DNA of 11,288 bases from the NCBI GenBank assembly GCA_003646505.1, contig QMKT01000042.1, forward strand, positions 1-11,288. Reading direction: 5' to 3'. Of the stretch, positions 1 through 6,271 are shown in pieces. Below the pieces are notes generated by a model. That model saw only the letters and a list, made by a program, of their open reading frames with translations. It did not search any database and had not been told where the DNA came from. This stretch comes from Campylobacterota bacterium. Its GTDB lineage: Bacteria; Campylobacterota; Campylobacteria; Campylobacterales; Sulfurovaceae. A program made the position numbers and the translations under genes. Each line of letters begins with the position of its first letter. Positions within the stretch are counted from its first letter, which is position 1.

Positions 1-170
1 TAATGGCATTATTCTTCTTTGCACTTTCCGTCATCTTTGATAAATCCAGTATTCCTGGCATAGATCCATATCTCTTAGAAGATGGTGCAAAAATTGCCGG
101 TATAGTAAGTTGGATGTCTTATTTTTTCAGTGTAGGTACAACAGCGATCAATAACCATACTAGCAAATAA
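1..170 (+). CDS. C-terminal end of an unknown, probably membrane-associated protein (5' partial)
   Basis: An open frame enters from the left edge and stops with TAA at 168-170. The readable part is about 56 residues. It has two hydrophobic stretches, one at its start (ALFFFALSVIF) and one near its end (IAGIVSWMSYFFSVGTTAI), separated by a more polar segment, which suggests the last two membrane helices of an integral membrane protein. The Met at position 3 is probably internal, because no ribosome binding site can be seen before it inside the window. The family is not recognised. It converges with the DUF2237 gene; a 6-bp inverted repeat (ctctag/ctagag, 176-195) lies between the two stops without a T-tract. 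Confidence 0.6.
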   Translation, partial: MALFFFALSVIFDKSSIPGIDPYLLEDGAKIAGIVSWMSYFFSVGTTAINNHTSK

Positions 171-189
171 ACCTCCTCTAGTGATATAC

Positions 190-558
190 CTAGAGATCAA
201 TAGCATATTGCTTTAATGTCTCCAGATCTATCAGTTCAAGCATTTTCATATGTGTGGCATGTATAAATATCTGTGGTGCCATACCGTTTAAATGTGCTTG
301 CACAAAAGAGTGTCCGCCCAAACACCAACTCTGCCCTGGTTTTACACCTGCAAATTCATACTCTGGCATAGGCGTAGAGAGATCATTACCCACTTTTTTT
401 GAATAGGCTAAGAATTCTTCCGTTGCATAGATACATACAGCATGTACTGCAGGGTTATGGTTTCCCGTATTGCATGATCCATCTCTGTGAAAACCGGTGA
501 GTGGTTTTAAAGAGCATGGTTCCAAAGGTTCGCCTAAAACGTTTAATGATTCATCCAT
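190..558 (-). CDS. DUF2237 family protein (COG3651-like)
   Basis: This 122-residue protein reads as a complete DUF2237 member. It has the family's N-terminal NVLGEPLEPCS...TGFHRDGSC block (residues 6-29), the HAVCIYATEEFLAYSK block (39-54), the GNDLSTP turn (58-64), the GVKPGQSWCLGGHSF block (71-85), and a C-terminal tail with HATHMKMLELIDLETLK. Family members are small soluble cytoplasmic proteins of about 120 residues with conserved Cys, His and Trp; no biochemical function is established. The ATG at 558 is preceded by AAGGAT. It is the last and only intact gene of a minus-strand run whose two upstream members (594-728 and 731-838) are fragments, so it may now be expressed by read-through from the toxin-antitoxin promoter or from an unseen local promoter. 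Confidence 0.85.
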   Translation of the reverse strand: MDESLNVLGEPLEPCSLKPLTGFHRDGSCNTGNHNPAVHAVCIYATEEFLAYSKKVGNDLSTPMPEYEFAGVKPGQSWCLGGHSFVQAHLNGMAPQIFIHATHMKMLELIDLETLKQYAIDL

Positions 559-593
559 AGTAATCCTTAGTCATATTATATTCCTTGTATAAA

Positions 594-728
594 TCAGGTA
601 AATTCACCTTGCATAGTGATTGTACCATCATGGTTTTGTACTATTGAGGTAGGTTCTAACTTGAGTATGCCTTCTTCTTTTCTCTCTATGCCTATGTGCT
701 TTGCAAAAGGTATTTCTGTTACTTCCAT
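594..728 (-). pseudogene. 5' remnant of a hotdog-fold (PaaI/DUF4442-type) thioesterase gene
   Basis: A 44-codon frame starts at ATG 728, with AAGGAG six bases upstream, and stops at 594. Its sequence (VTEIPFAKHIGIERKEEG..., then SIVQNHDGTI) follows the N-terminus of small hotdog thioesterase-like proteins, in which the VQNHDGTI segment leads into the central helix with the active-site region. Intact relatives are about 140 residues, so roughly two thirds are missing and the last eight residues (TMQGEFT region) look unrelated. The well-kept ribosome binding site and start indicate a gene that was real and lost its 3' part by deletion. The family call rests on recollection of the N-terminal motif. 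A short functional peptide is possible but less likely. Confidence 0.5.
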
Positions 729-730
729 CT

Positions 731-838
731 CTACTCCTTAAAATATGCTCGCAATACCTTGGAAAACTTAAACAAAAATGCCGCATGATCTACAGCATCA
801 TAAATATCTGCATCATTCCAGTCTAATGCTTTGAGTTT
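731..838 (-). pseudogene. 3' remnant of a carboxymuconolactone decarboxylase/AhpD-like gene
   Basis: Between an in-frame TAG at 839-841 and the TAG at 731-733 lies a 35-residue open stretch with no start codon: LKALDWNDADIYDAVDHAAF, then LFKFSKVLRAYFKE. This resembles the last two helices of CMD/AhpD-like proteins, where an IYDAVxHGA-type helix is followed by a final amphipathic helix ending near xxAF/AY. The missing N-terminal part would have carried the CxxC active site, so no function is expected. Its terminal codons AAG GAG TAG supply the ribosome binding site for the thioesterase remnant starting at 728, showing that the two were once translationally coupled operon neighbours. The RelE-type toxin gene now ends 18 bp upstream, where the body of this gene should be. 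Confidence 0.5.
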
Positions 839-856
839 CTATAGTCATTTGTTTTT

Positions 857-1141
857 TCATAATTTTCTCTGTCTAAATACAGCCACTATATGTACTGTCT
901 TTTCTAAAATATGATAACAAATCGTATACCCGTGTACTATCATATCATGTGTCTTCTCATCTTTTATATAGATACTCTTACGACAACGTTCAGGCATATA
1001 GTTTAATGAACCTATAGCTTCTTGAAGTTTACGTAAAAAACGTTGTGCTTTTACAGGTGTGTCATTTTTAGTGATAAAATCATAAATATTTCCTAAATCA
1101 CTCCCTGCTTCTGGCTCAATCACTACACTGTAGTATTTCAC
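857..1141 (-). CDS. RelE/ParE-family toxin
   Basis: This 94-residue basic protein has the RelE/ParE layout. A first beta strand (YYSVVIEPEA) is followed by two helices (DLGNIYDFI... and AQRFLRKLQEAIGSL), an MPERCRKS loop at 49-56, and the C-terminal strands VHGYTICYHILE and VHIVAVFRQRKL. These toxins are either ribosome-dependent mRNA nucleases (RelE) or gyrase poisons (ParE); the YMPERCRKS and VHGYTICY motifs lean towards the ParE side, but the target cannot be assigned. Translation starts at GTG 1141, whose GTGA overlaps the antitoxin's TGA stop by four bases, typical of coupled, antitoxin-limited translation. A strong ribosome binding site is not visible, which fits coupling. Confidence 0.85.
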   Translation of the reverse strand: MKYYSVVIEPEAGSDLGNIYDFITKNDTPVKAQRFLRKLQEAIGSLNYMPERCRKSIYIKDEKTHDMIVHGYTICYHILEKTVHIVAVFRQRKL

Positions 1142-1416
1142 TTAGCTAACATCTTTGCAAAAAAATCATCAGAGGGCATACCTTTATCATCGTCTATAGT
1201 AGCAATGGAACGTTGCACTTTCTTTTGTGCTTCTTCATAAGATATACTAGGATACTCAGAAGCTTTTACATCAAAAGGAAGTCCTCTCTCTTGCACAACC
1301 ATAGAAGCAAAGACATTTACAGCCTCAGTAAAGTTCATACCAAGAGATTTGAGTATCTCTTTTGCTTCATTAAAAGTCTCTTCTTCCAAACGTAAACTTG
1401 TTTGTACTTTTGACAT
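1138..1416 (-). CDS. RelB/DinJ-family antitoxin
   Basis: This 92-residue protein begins with a ribbon-helix-helix DNA-binding fold: strand VQTSLRLEEE at 4-13, helix A ETFNEAKEILKSLG, then the MNFTEAVNVFASMVVQE helix (27-43). The RGLPFDV segment at 44-50 is the characteristic RelB/DinJ follow-on. The acidic C-terminal part (after about residue 55) is expected to wrap around the toxin. It is the first gene of the toxin-antitoxin operon and should repress its own promoter, where a perfect 16-bp palindrome sits between the -35 and -10 boxes (see 1435-1463). The ATG at 1416 is preceded by AAAAGGA at 7-8 bases. It overlaps the toxin gene by four bases. Confidence 0.88.
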   Translation of the reverse strand: MSKVQTSLRLEEETFNEAKEILKSLGMNFTEAVNVFASMVVQERGLPFDVKASEYPSISYEEAQKKVQRSIATIDDDKGMPSDDFFAKMLAK

Positions 1417-1434
1417 GCTAATCCTTTTTAATTA

Positions 1435-1463
1435 ATTGTACACCATTTGGTGTATTTTGTCAA
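1435..1463 (-). promoter_or_regulatory. Promoter and palindromic operator of the relBE-type operon
   Basis: On the minus strand a consensus -35 TTGACA (1463-1458) and a -10 TACAAT (1440-1435) are separated by exactly 17 bp. A perfect inverted repeat, tacacca-tt-tggtgta (1439-1454), fills most of the spacer and touches the -10 box, an ideal position for repression by the ribbon-helix-helix antitoxin. A second, shorter inverted repeat (gtcaa...ttgac, 1459-1474) overlaps the -35 and could extend the operator towards the divergent cupin gene. Transcription would start near 1428, about a dozen bases before the antitoxin ATG. Confidence 0.8.
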
Positions 1464-1505
1464 CTTAAATTGACTATCATCAAGTAAAATATAAATACAT
1501 GTGGC

Positions 1506-1511
1506 TATAAT
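1506..1511 (+). promoter_or_regulatory. Probable -10 box of the cupin gene
   Basis: A perfect TATAAT lies 25 bp before the cupin ATG, leaving room for a start site near 1518 and for the AAGGA ribosome binding site at 1526-1530. No convincing -35 box is seen 17 bp upstream; an AT-rich stretch precedes it, as is common in epsilonproteobacterial promoters. Confidence 0.4.
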
Positions 1512-1535
1512 TTTTTAAATCTTTTAAGGAATTCC

Positions 1536-1907
1536 ATGACATTCACAACCAACGAAACTGTAGAGCCACAAACTGCATCATTTTACACTGATTTAGAATT
1601 TTCAGACAAATCTGTAGTCATTACACCTATGCTTGATTCTACTTTTGGTAAAGAGATACGCATTGCCTTTAAAGAGAGTCAAGTCATGAAAGAGCACAAA
1701 ACAAAGTTTCCAATCACGGTGATGATACTTAGAGGGTCTATCGAGTTTACTGTGGGTGAAAAGATGTTTATGTTGAATGCAGGTGATGTCATAGCTCTAG
1801 AGGGTAATGTACTACATGAACTAAAAGCCACACATGAATCTGTAGTGAGACTTTCTCTTCATAAAAGTGACTCTCTAGAGAGAGTTAAGGGTGTACTAAA
1901 GCTTTAA
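1536..1907 (+). CDS. Small cupin-domain protein
   Basis: This 123-residue protein is a single-domain cupin. Cupin motif 1 is degenerate (QVMKEHKTKFPITVMILRGS, 50-69): the His and Lys of KEHKTKFP stand where metal-binding histidines usually are. Motif 2 is GDVIALEGNVLHELKATHES (85-104), with the conserved Gly-Asp and the His of LHELKA. A beta-sandwich of this size usually binds a metal and a small ligand; no substrate can be named. The ATG at 1536 has AAGGA six bases upstream. It is transcribed divergently from the toxin-antitoxin operon, with which it shares a 119-bp intergenic region. Related stand-alone cupins are often sensors or small dioxygenases. Confidence 0.8.
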   Translation: MTFTTNETVEPQTASFYTDLEFSDKSVVITPMLDSTFGKEIRIAFKESQVMKEHKTKFPITVMILRGSIEFTVGEKMFMLNAGDVIALEGNVLHELKATHESVVRLSLHKSDSLERVKGVLKL

Positions 1908-1997
1908 TATTAGCTTCGAAGTATCATACACAAACTCCCAGTATTCATTACCGTTGAACTTAAACTCCTCTATATAGCTTCTTATTTTAAATAACAT
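1896..1997 (-). CDS. Short unexplained minus-strand ORF (33 residues), possibly a gene remnant
   Basis: A minus-strand frame runs from ATG 1997 to TAG 1896 and fills almost all of the space between the cupin and the beta-propeller gene. Its translation (IRSYIEEFKFNGNEYWEFVY, then DTSKLILKL) has the balanced composition and amphipathic pattern of a protein C-terminus. No ribosome binding site precedes the ATG, and the 3' end overlaps the cupin stop in antisense. It could be the last part of a lost gene, or chance. No family is recognised. Confidence 0.25.
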   Translation of the reverse strand: MLFKIRSYIEEFKFNGNEYWEFVYDTSKLILKL

Positions 1998-2031
1998 GCA
2001 AAGGATGAGTGTTTTGAGTTATAATACGTTG

Positions 2032-2982
2032 ATGTATAAAATAATCCTCATCTTCTTTCTATTGTTCACTATGAACCATGCAAAAGACATCCAACCCATT
2101 ACAACACTCAAGGTTTCCGGACTTGTCAGTGATTTTGTAAAAGATGGCGACTATCTTTATGTGGCTACAGATGAAGGCATAGTAGAGATTATAGACCTTT
2201 TTACACAAAAAGTAGTCAATCAAATACGACTTGAACCTATCAAAACAACAATGGGTAACTTGGTGCCTACGCGTATACACAGCATTGACAGATATCAAGG
2301 TAAAACCTTACTAGTCAGTTCGGGTGCTTCTGCCTATAGAAATGTATGGATACATGATGGGACACAGCTAGAAAAGATCATTGATGAAAAAAAACACCTC
2401 ATGCCTAAACGTGCTTTTTTTACGGCTGAGGGGAAAGTCATACTTGGGACTTTTGGTTCAGATGTAACCCTGTATGATACAGAAGAGAACTACAAGCTAT
2501 ACAATACCCATATTTCTGAAAGTACTATGGGAGGTATGGTGCTAAGTCAAGATAAACAAAAAATGGTTCTCTCCGATGAAAGTGGTACAGCCAGACTCAT
2601 AGATGTGAATTCATCAAAGATCGAAGCTACTTTCTCTTCTGAACATGTCGATAACATCTATTCCATAGCATACAGGAACCATACACTTATTACTGCGGGT
2701 CAGGACAGACGTGTGGGTGTTTACCGGAAAGATAAAGAAGCCTATCATCTCAAAAGTGATTTTTTAGTCTACTGTGTAGGGCTAAGCCCAAGCGCAAAGA
2801 CGGGTATCTATTCTGCTGGAACAGACAACCACTTACAACTTTTTAACACACAGGATGGTTCTAAAACTGACCGTCTTATAGGACACTATGCCACACCTAA
2901 TAAGATCATGTTTATCTCCGAGAACACACTCATCTCTTCGGGAGATGAAGAGAAGATCTTCTTTTGGGTATTGGGAGAGTAG
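2032..2982 (+). CDS. Periplasmic WD40-like beta-propeller protein, NapL-like
   Basis: From ATG 2032 the protein is 316 residues and opens with a classic signal peptide (MYKIILIFFLLFTMNHA, then KD), so export to the periplasm is expected. The rest is a run of propeller blades ending in hydrophobic-Gly/Asp motifs, such as YLYVATDEGIVEIIDL, MVLSDESGTARLID, LITAGQDRRVGVYR, GIYSAGTDNHLQLF and LISSGDEEKIFFW. The arrangement, length and phrases such as DFLVYCVGLSPS recall NapL, an accessory protein of periplasmic nitrate reductase in Campylobacterota, but no other nap gene is present, so the symbol is withheld. In-frame ATGs at 1996 and 2005 would add 12 or 9 residues before the signal peptide. No start has a good ribosome binding site; a TATAAT at 2020-2025 just before 2032 would make the mRNA leaderless if used. 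Confidence 0.7.
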   Translation: MYKIILIFFLLFTMNHAKDIQPITTLKVSGLVSDFVKDGDYLYVATDEGIVEIIDLFTQKVVNQIRLEPIKTTMGNLVPTRIHSIDRYQGKTLLVSSGASAYRNVWIHDGTQLEKIIDEKKHLMPKRAFFTAEGKVILGTFGSDVTLYDTEENYKLYNTHISESTMGGMVLSQDKQKMVLSDESGTARLIDVNSSKIEATFSSEHVDNIYSIAYRNHTLITAGQDRRVGVYRKDKEAYHLKSDFLVYCVGLSPSAKTGIYSAGTDNHLQLFNTQDGSKTDRLIGHYATPNKIMFISENTLISSGDEEKIFFWVLGE

Positions 2983-3009
2983 TTATGTGTACGTATTCAA
3001 AGCTATTTT

Positions 3010-3423
3010 TTATGCATCAAACACAGTATCCAGGTCTTTAAACCCTTTTACTTCAATGGGATTTCCTGACGGGTCAGTAAAAAACATAGTATATTGTTCT
3101 CCTACCTCTCCTTCAAATCTAATCGTAGGTGGGATAATAAACGCTATATGTGCATCTGTTAGTCTTTGTGCAAGTTTTTCCCATGCCTCAAGTTCCAGTA
3201 CGACACCTAAATGAGGCATAGCTACCATATGTTCACCTACTTTCCCTGTATTTTTCACAGTAAAAGGCTCACCTAAGTGCATAGAGAGTTGGTGTCCAAA
3301 GAAGTTAAAGTCTATCCAGGTATCTGCACTGCGCCCTTCTATACAACCTAAAACATCTTTATAAAATAGTCTTGTCTCTTCTAATGAAGTAACATTGTAT
3401 GCCAGATGAAAAAGTGATTTCAT
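3010..3423 (-). CDS. VOC-superfamily protein (COG3565-like, extradiol dioxygenase/glyoxalase fold)
   Basis: This 137-residue protein has the paired beta-alpha-beta-beta-beta modules of the vicinal oxygen chelate fold. The motifs FHLAYNVTSLEETRLFYKDV (5-24), WIDFNFFGHQLSMHL (36-50), PHLGVVLE (70-77) and FFTDPSGNPIEVKGF (114-128) match the COG3565 group. The likely metal ligands are His6, His71 and Glu124, the usual 2-His-1-Glu set, so the site looks intact. The substrate is unknown for this group; annotation as a dioxygenase is by homology only. It converges with the NapL-like gene (27-bp gap). Its ATG overlaps the stop of a 16-codon ORF by ATGA, and its own ribosome binding site is weak, so translation may depend on that short ORF. 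Confidence 0.85.
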   Translation of the reverse strand: MKSLFHLAYNVTSLEETRLFYKDVLGCIEGRSADTWIDFNFFGHQLSMHLGEPFTVKNTGKVGEHMVAMPHLGVVLELEAWEKLAQRLTDAHIAFIIPPTIRFEGEVGEQYTMFFTDPSGNPIEVKGFKDLDTVFDA

Positions 3424-3470
3424 TTGACATCCAGATTTTCCCCAGTAAGAGGTTTGTATTGTTTTCCCAT
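3420..3470 (-). CDS. 16-residue upstream ORF coupled to the VOC gene
   Basis: ATG 3470 has an AAAGG ribosome binding site six bases upstream. The frame reads MGKQYKPLTGENLDVK and stops at TGA 3420-3422, which overlaps the VOC ATG as ATGA. The good ribosome binding site and the exact four-base overlap are the support for it being translated. It could be a leader peptide that delivers ribosomes to the VOC gene, or the residue of a shortened gene. No function can be assigned to the peptide. Confidence 0.35.
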   Translation of the reverse strand: MGKQYKPLTGENLDVK

Positions 3471-3512
3471 GTTTTACCTTTTTTTATTATTAAATAATGC
3501 AACACGTGTCTT

Positions 3513-3544
3513 GACACACTCTTTAAGACATTTAAGAGTGTGTC
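3513..3544 (-). terminator. Stem-loop after the DsbD-like gene, possible terminator
   Basis: Two 11-base arms, gacacactctt (3513-3523) and aagagtgtgtc (3534-3544), pair perfectly around a ten-base loop that can itself form two more A-T pairs. The structure begins 16 bases after the DsbD-like stop in the minus direction. It lacks the T-tract expected of an intrinsic terminator on either strand, so it may instead protect the 3' end of the mRNA or act with Rho. Confidence 0.4.
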
Positions 3545-3559
3545 CGATAGCTAAAGTCT

Positions 3560-4924
3560 CTACAATGCTATCAGATCTAAAGTATCATAAAACTCATTTG
3601 CTCCATTGTAACCATAGAACTTTTCATCATCCAATATTTTACCAGCACTGTCAACAAATGCAAAGCCTGGAGGACCAAAGATTTGAAACATCTTTTTAAG
3701 TTCAGCTATATCTTTATCTGATTTATTACTGATATTTACACCCAATGCCATATAATCATCTCTTAATTTTTTCTGTACACGTGCATCTTTAAAAGTGCTT
3801 TCTTTTAAACGTTTACACACAGGACATTTATCGTGATGGAAAAAGATAATCATAGGCTTCCCTTCCTCTTTTGCTTGTGCCAGTTTTTCTTTATACTCTT
3901 CAATATTATATATATTTTCAAAAGGGAATTGATCTGATACAATATTATTTGTACCTTCATAGGTGATTGTTGTTTTTGGTAATGGGTGATAGATGTTTGT
4001 TTGACCGTACCCTGCGCCTACAAGTAAAATGGTCCCCCAGATGAGCAGTACTGTCCCAACAGATTTTTGGAGTTTTTCCCATCCATTACTCTCGGGGTCT
4101 AAAGCCTTGGTAGCACCCAAATATACAGCAATTCCCACGGCATATACACCCCAAAGAAATAATGTATTTACAAGATTTATACTAGAGAATATCTCTATAG
4201 CCACACCTAAAAGAAGTACACCAAAGAAGTACTTCACTTTGTCCATCCACATCCCTGCTTTTGGGATGAGATATCCTGCACCAAAACCTAAGAGTATAAG
4301 AGGTACACCCATACCCAAAGCCAAAAAGAACATAGTCAAAGCACCCAGTGTTGCATCAGATGTGGAGATGGCTACAGATAAAAAAGATATAAGCACAGGA
4401 GAGACACAGGCACCAAGTATAAGTGCAGAGATCATTCCAAGTAAAAATACCATCCCCATGTTTCCACCTTTTATACCCTGAGATTCTTCGTTGAGTTTAG
4501 ACTGTATAAATGAAGGAAGTTGAATAGTAAAAAGTCCAAACATAGACAGTGCCATGAGAATAAAGACAATGGTCATACCTCCAATAATCCAGATATTTTG
4601 GAAGTAAGACTGTAATTGGTCACCCGTAGCCCCTGCTAAAGCACCCATGATGGCATACGTTACAGTAGTACCCATTACATATGAGACAGCCAGCATCACA
4701 GCCTTTGTCTTAGTCACATCTTCTCCCTGCCCTGCAATGATACTTGAGACTATAGGAACCATAGGAAGTACGCAAGGTGTAAAGGTAAGTAGTATACCTG
4801 CGATAAAAGCTCCTAAAATGATACTCACTGTACTTTGTGCTGTCGCATCTCCTGCGAAAAGGAAGGTACTTGAAAGTAAAAATAATAATGCTAGGAAGAT
4901 AGACTTTTGATGTTGTGTTGGCAT
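3560..4924 (-). CDS. Compact DsbD-like thiol-disulfide transporter (CcdA-type membrane domain plus thioredoxin domain)
   Basis: This 454-residue protein moves reducing equivalents from cytoplasmic thioredoxin to periplasmic partners. It begins with a signal/anchor (FLALLFLLSSTFLFAG, 10-25). A CcdA-type domain of about eight helices follows at 35-305, carrying the two catalytic cysteines in LLTFTPCVLPMVPI (Cys51) and GACVSPVLISFL (Cys173). After a linker comes a periplasmic thioredoxin-like domain (about 335-454) with the CPVC motif (Cys367, Cys370) and the cis-proline loop FGPPGFAFVD. Classical DsbD is about 565 residues and has an immunoglobulin-like N-terminal domain; that domain is absent here, so the thioredoxin domain must hand electrons directly to targets. 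The ATG at 4924 has AAGGAAAA before it. It is divergent from the EamA transporter. Confidence 0.9.
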   Translation of the reverse strand: MPTQHQKSIFLALLFLLSSTFLFAGDATAQSTVSIILGAFIAGILLTFTPCVLPMVPIVSSIIAGQGEDVTKTKAVMLAVSYVMGTTVTYAIMGALAGATGDQLQSYFQNIWIIGGMTIVFILMALSMFGLFTIQLPSFIQSKLNEESQGIKGGNMGMVFLLGMISALILGACVSPVLISFLSVAISTSDATLGALTMFFLALGMGVPLILLGFGAGYLIPKAGMWMDKVKYFFGVLLLGVAIEIFSSINLVNTLFLWGVYAVGIAVYLGATKALDPESNGWEKLQKSVGTVLLIWGTILLVGAGYGQTNIYHPLPKTTITYEGTNNIVSDQFPFENIYNIEEYKEKLAQAKEEGKPMIIFFHHDKCPVCKRLKESTFKDARVQKKLRDDYMALGVNISNKSDKDIAELKKMFQIFGPPGFAFVDSAGKILDDEKFYGYNGANEFYDTLDLIAL

Positions 4925-5031
4925 GATTTTCCTTGTTACAATTAATCTGTAAATGATTCTACACTATTGATACTGTACTCTATGTGTACTACACAAATAC
5001 TTGGATACAATACAAAAAAAGGGGAATGAGA

Positions 5032-5898
5032 ATGACAAGAGAGCGTGAAGGCGAATACCTCATGGTAGGGCTCAGTATCTTAGAGGCATGGTTTCCCATA
5101 CTCTCGATCGTAGCTATGTCTTATGTAGGGGCACTACATACCTATATGTATAGTCTTGTTATCGCTTTCTTTTTCTATATGGCTATCATGTACAAACGGG
5201 ATAGATTTAAAGAGCTTAAAAACAGCGCTGCATACAAAGACTTGCTCCTTACTACCTTTTGGATCACCTTCATCTTTACACTCATTTTCATAGGTATGCG
5301 CTACACCACTGCGGGAAATATGGCTGTCATTGTCTTTTTGCAAGTACTCTTTTCTTACCTCTATTTTAATGTCTTTGGTAAAGAAAAGATGGAAACTATA
5401 CACCTCATAGGTGCTGTCATCATGGGGCTAGGTGCACTCATCATACTCTTTCCAGAAGATTTTACATTCAACAAAGGTGACTGGCTCATCTTCATCGCAT
5501 CTGCAGCTGCACCCATCACCAACCTTTACCAGAAACGTGCACGTGAATACTGTTCGGCTGAAACCATACTGGGATTTAGAACAGTTGTTGGATTTCCCTT
5601 TGTAGCTCTTCTAGCCTATTTTTTAGAACCTGCGGTCACCTATGAAAACTTCATGTCTGCCTTGCCCTACATGTTTCTCATAGCTACAGGCATCTACGTA
5701 GCCGCCAAGATCATGTGGATAGAAGCACTTAACCGTATCAGCATCACTAAACTCTCTGCAATGCTTGCCCTACTTCCTGTTTTTACACTCATTTTCGCAT
5801 ACCTTTACCTAGATGAAGTGCCTGAACTCCGTCAGATGATAGGTATCGTTCCTGTGCTTGTAGGTGGGTATTTGATTACGAAATCTGTGGAGGGTTAA
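5032..5898 (+). CDS. EamA/DMT-superfamily ten-helix transporter
   Basis: From ATG 5032 the protein has 288 residues and about ten hydrophobic helices arranged as two five-helix repeats, the EamA (drug/metabolite transporter) plan. The first repeat ends with the helix HLIGAVIMGLGALIILFPED, and the second with the helix MIGIVPVLVGGYLITKS, which matches the usual position of the EamA motif. Substrate cannot be predicted; family members export amino acids, nucleosides or other small metabolites. The start at 5032 is chosen because AAAGGGG lies seven bases upstream. The ATG at 5026 is too close to that site, and a GTG at 4984 would add 16 charged residues without a ribosome binding site. It converges on the HepT gene with a gap of four bases and no room for a separate terminator. 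Confidence 0.85.
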   Translation: MTREREGEYLMVGLSILEAWFPILSIVAMSYVGALHTYMYSLVIAFFFYMAIMYKRDRFKELKNSAAYKDLLLTTFWITFIFTLIFIGMRYTTAGNMAVIVFLQVLFSYLYFNVFGKEKMETIHLIGAVIMGLGALIILFPEDFTFNKGDWLIFIASAAAPITNLYQKRAREYCSAETILGFRTVVGFPFVALLAYFLEPAVTYENFMSALPYMFLIATGIYVAAKIMWIEALNRISITKLSAMLALLPVFTLIFAYLYLDEVPELRQMIGIVPVLVGGYLITKSVEG

Positions 5899-5902
5899 TC
5901 CC

Positions 5903-6271
5903 CTAAACTTCATTGAGCATTTTTACAATAACACTATGTAAAGTATCTAGTTCATCATTACATACATTATAAATTGCTTCGGCATTCATGTCAAAATAAT
6001 GGTGAGAAAGGACATCTCTCATTCCTTTTATTGCCTTCCAATCCACATCATTATATTTCACTAATAATTGTCTATCTGTCACTTTGTCTATATTTTTTAA
6101 ACTCTCACCAATTGCTATAAAAAGCATACATAGGCTATCTAGCTTTTCTTGACCTTGAGGCGTATCAAGAAAATAGTCAATACTATCAACAGGTTCAAAC
6201 CTAAATTTAATGGTCTTAATTGCTATATTTATCTGACTAAGTATTTCTTTTACAAGTACAGTATTAGGCAC
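5903..6271 (-). CDS. hepT: HepT-like HEPN ribonuclease toxin
   Basis: This 122-residue all-helical protein is a HEPN/DUF86 member. The catalytic signature RX4HXY is present exactly: Arg85, then DVLS, His90, His91, Tyr92. Other family features include the LDSLCMLFIAIGESLKNI helix (44-61) and the DVDWKAIKGMRDVLSH segment (75-90). HepT cleaves RNA (tRNA 3' ends in the studied cases) and is silenced by MntA, which adds AMP to the tyrosine of this motif. The gene starts at GTG 6271 and overlaps the end of the MntA gene by eight bases, so it is translated second and probably coupled. In the well-studied Shewanella pair the order is the reverse (hepT first); both orders occur in the family. Confidence 0.88.
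   Translation of the reverse strand: MPNTVLVKEILSQINIAIKTIKFRFEPVDSIDYFLDTPQGQEKLDSLCMLFIAIGESLKNIDKVTDRQLLVKYNDVDWKAIKGMRDVLSHHYFDMNAEAIYNVCNDELDTLHSVIVKMLNEV

Noticed and set aside
176..195. Inverted repeat ctctag/ctagag between the first two genes as a bidirectional terminator.
   Set aside because: Only six pairs and no T-tract on either strand; it also overlaps the DUF2237 stop codon.
813..860. 15-residue ORF starting in ATGA overlap with the toxin stop.
   Set aside because: No ribosome binding site and no protein-like pattern; the same bases are better explained by the CMD-like remnant in another frame.
4029..4910. Long plus-strand open frames opposite the DsbD-like gene (4029-4481 and 4647-4910).
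   Set aside because: They are antisense shadows of a well-conserved membrane protein gene, with no ribosome binding sites and an odd Ser/Thr/Pro-rich composition.
4984..5031. GTG at 4984 as the start of the EamA transporter.
   Set aside because: No ribosome binding site there; AAAGGGG is ideally placed for the ATG at 5032, and the added residues are not family-like.
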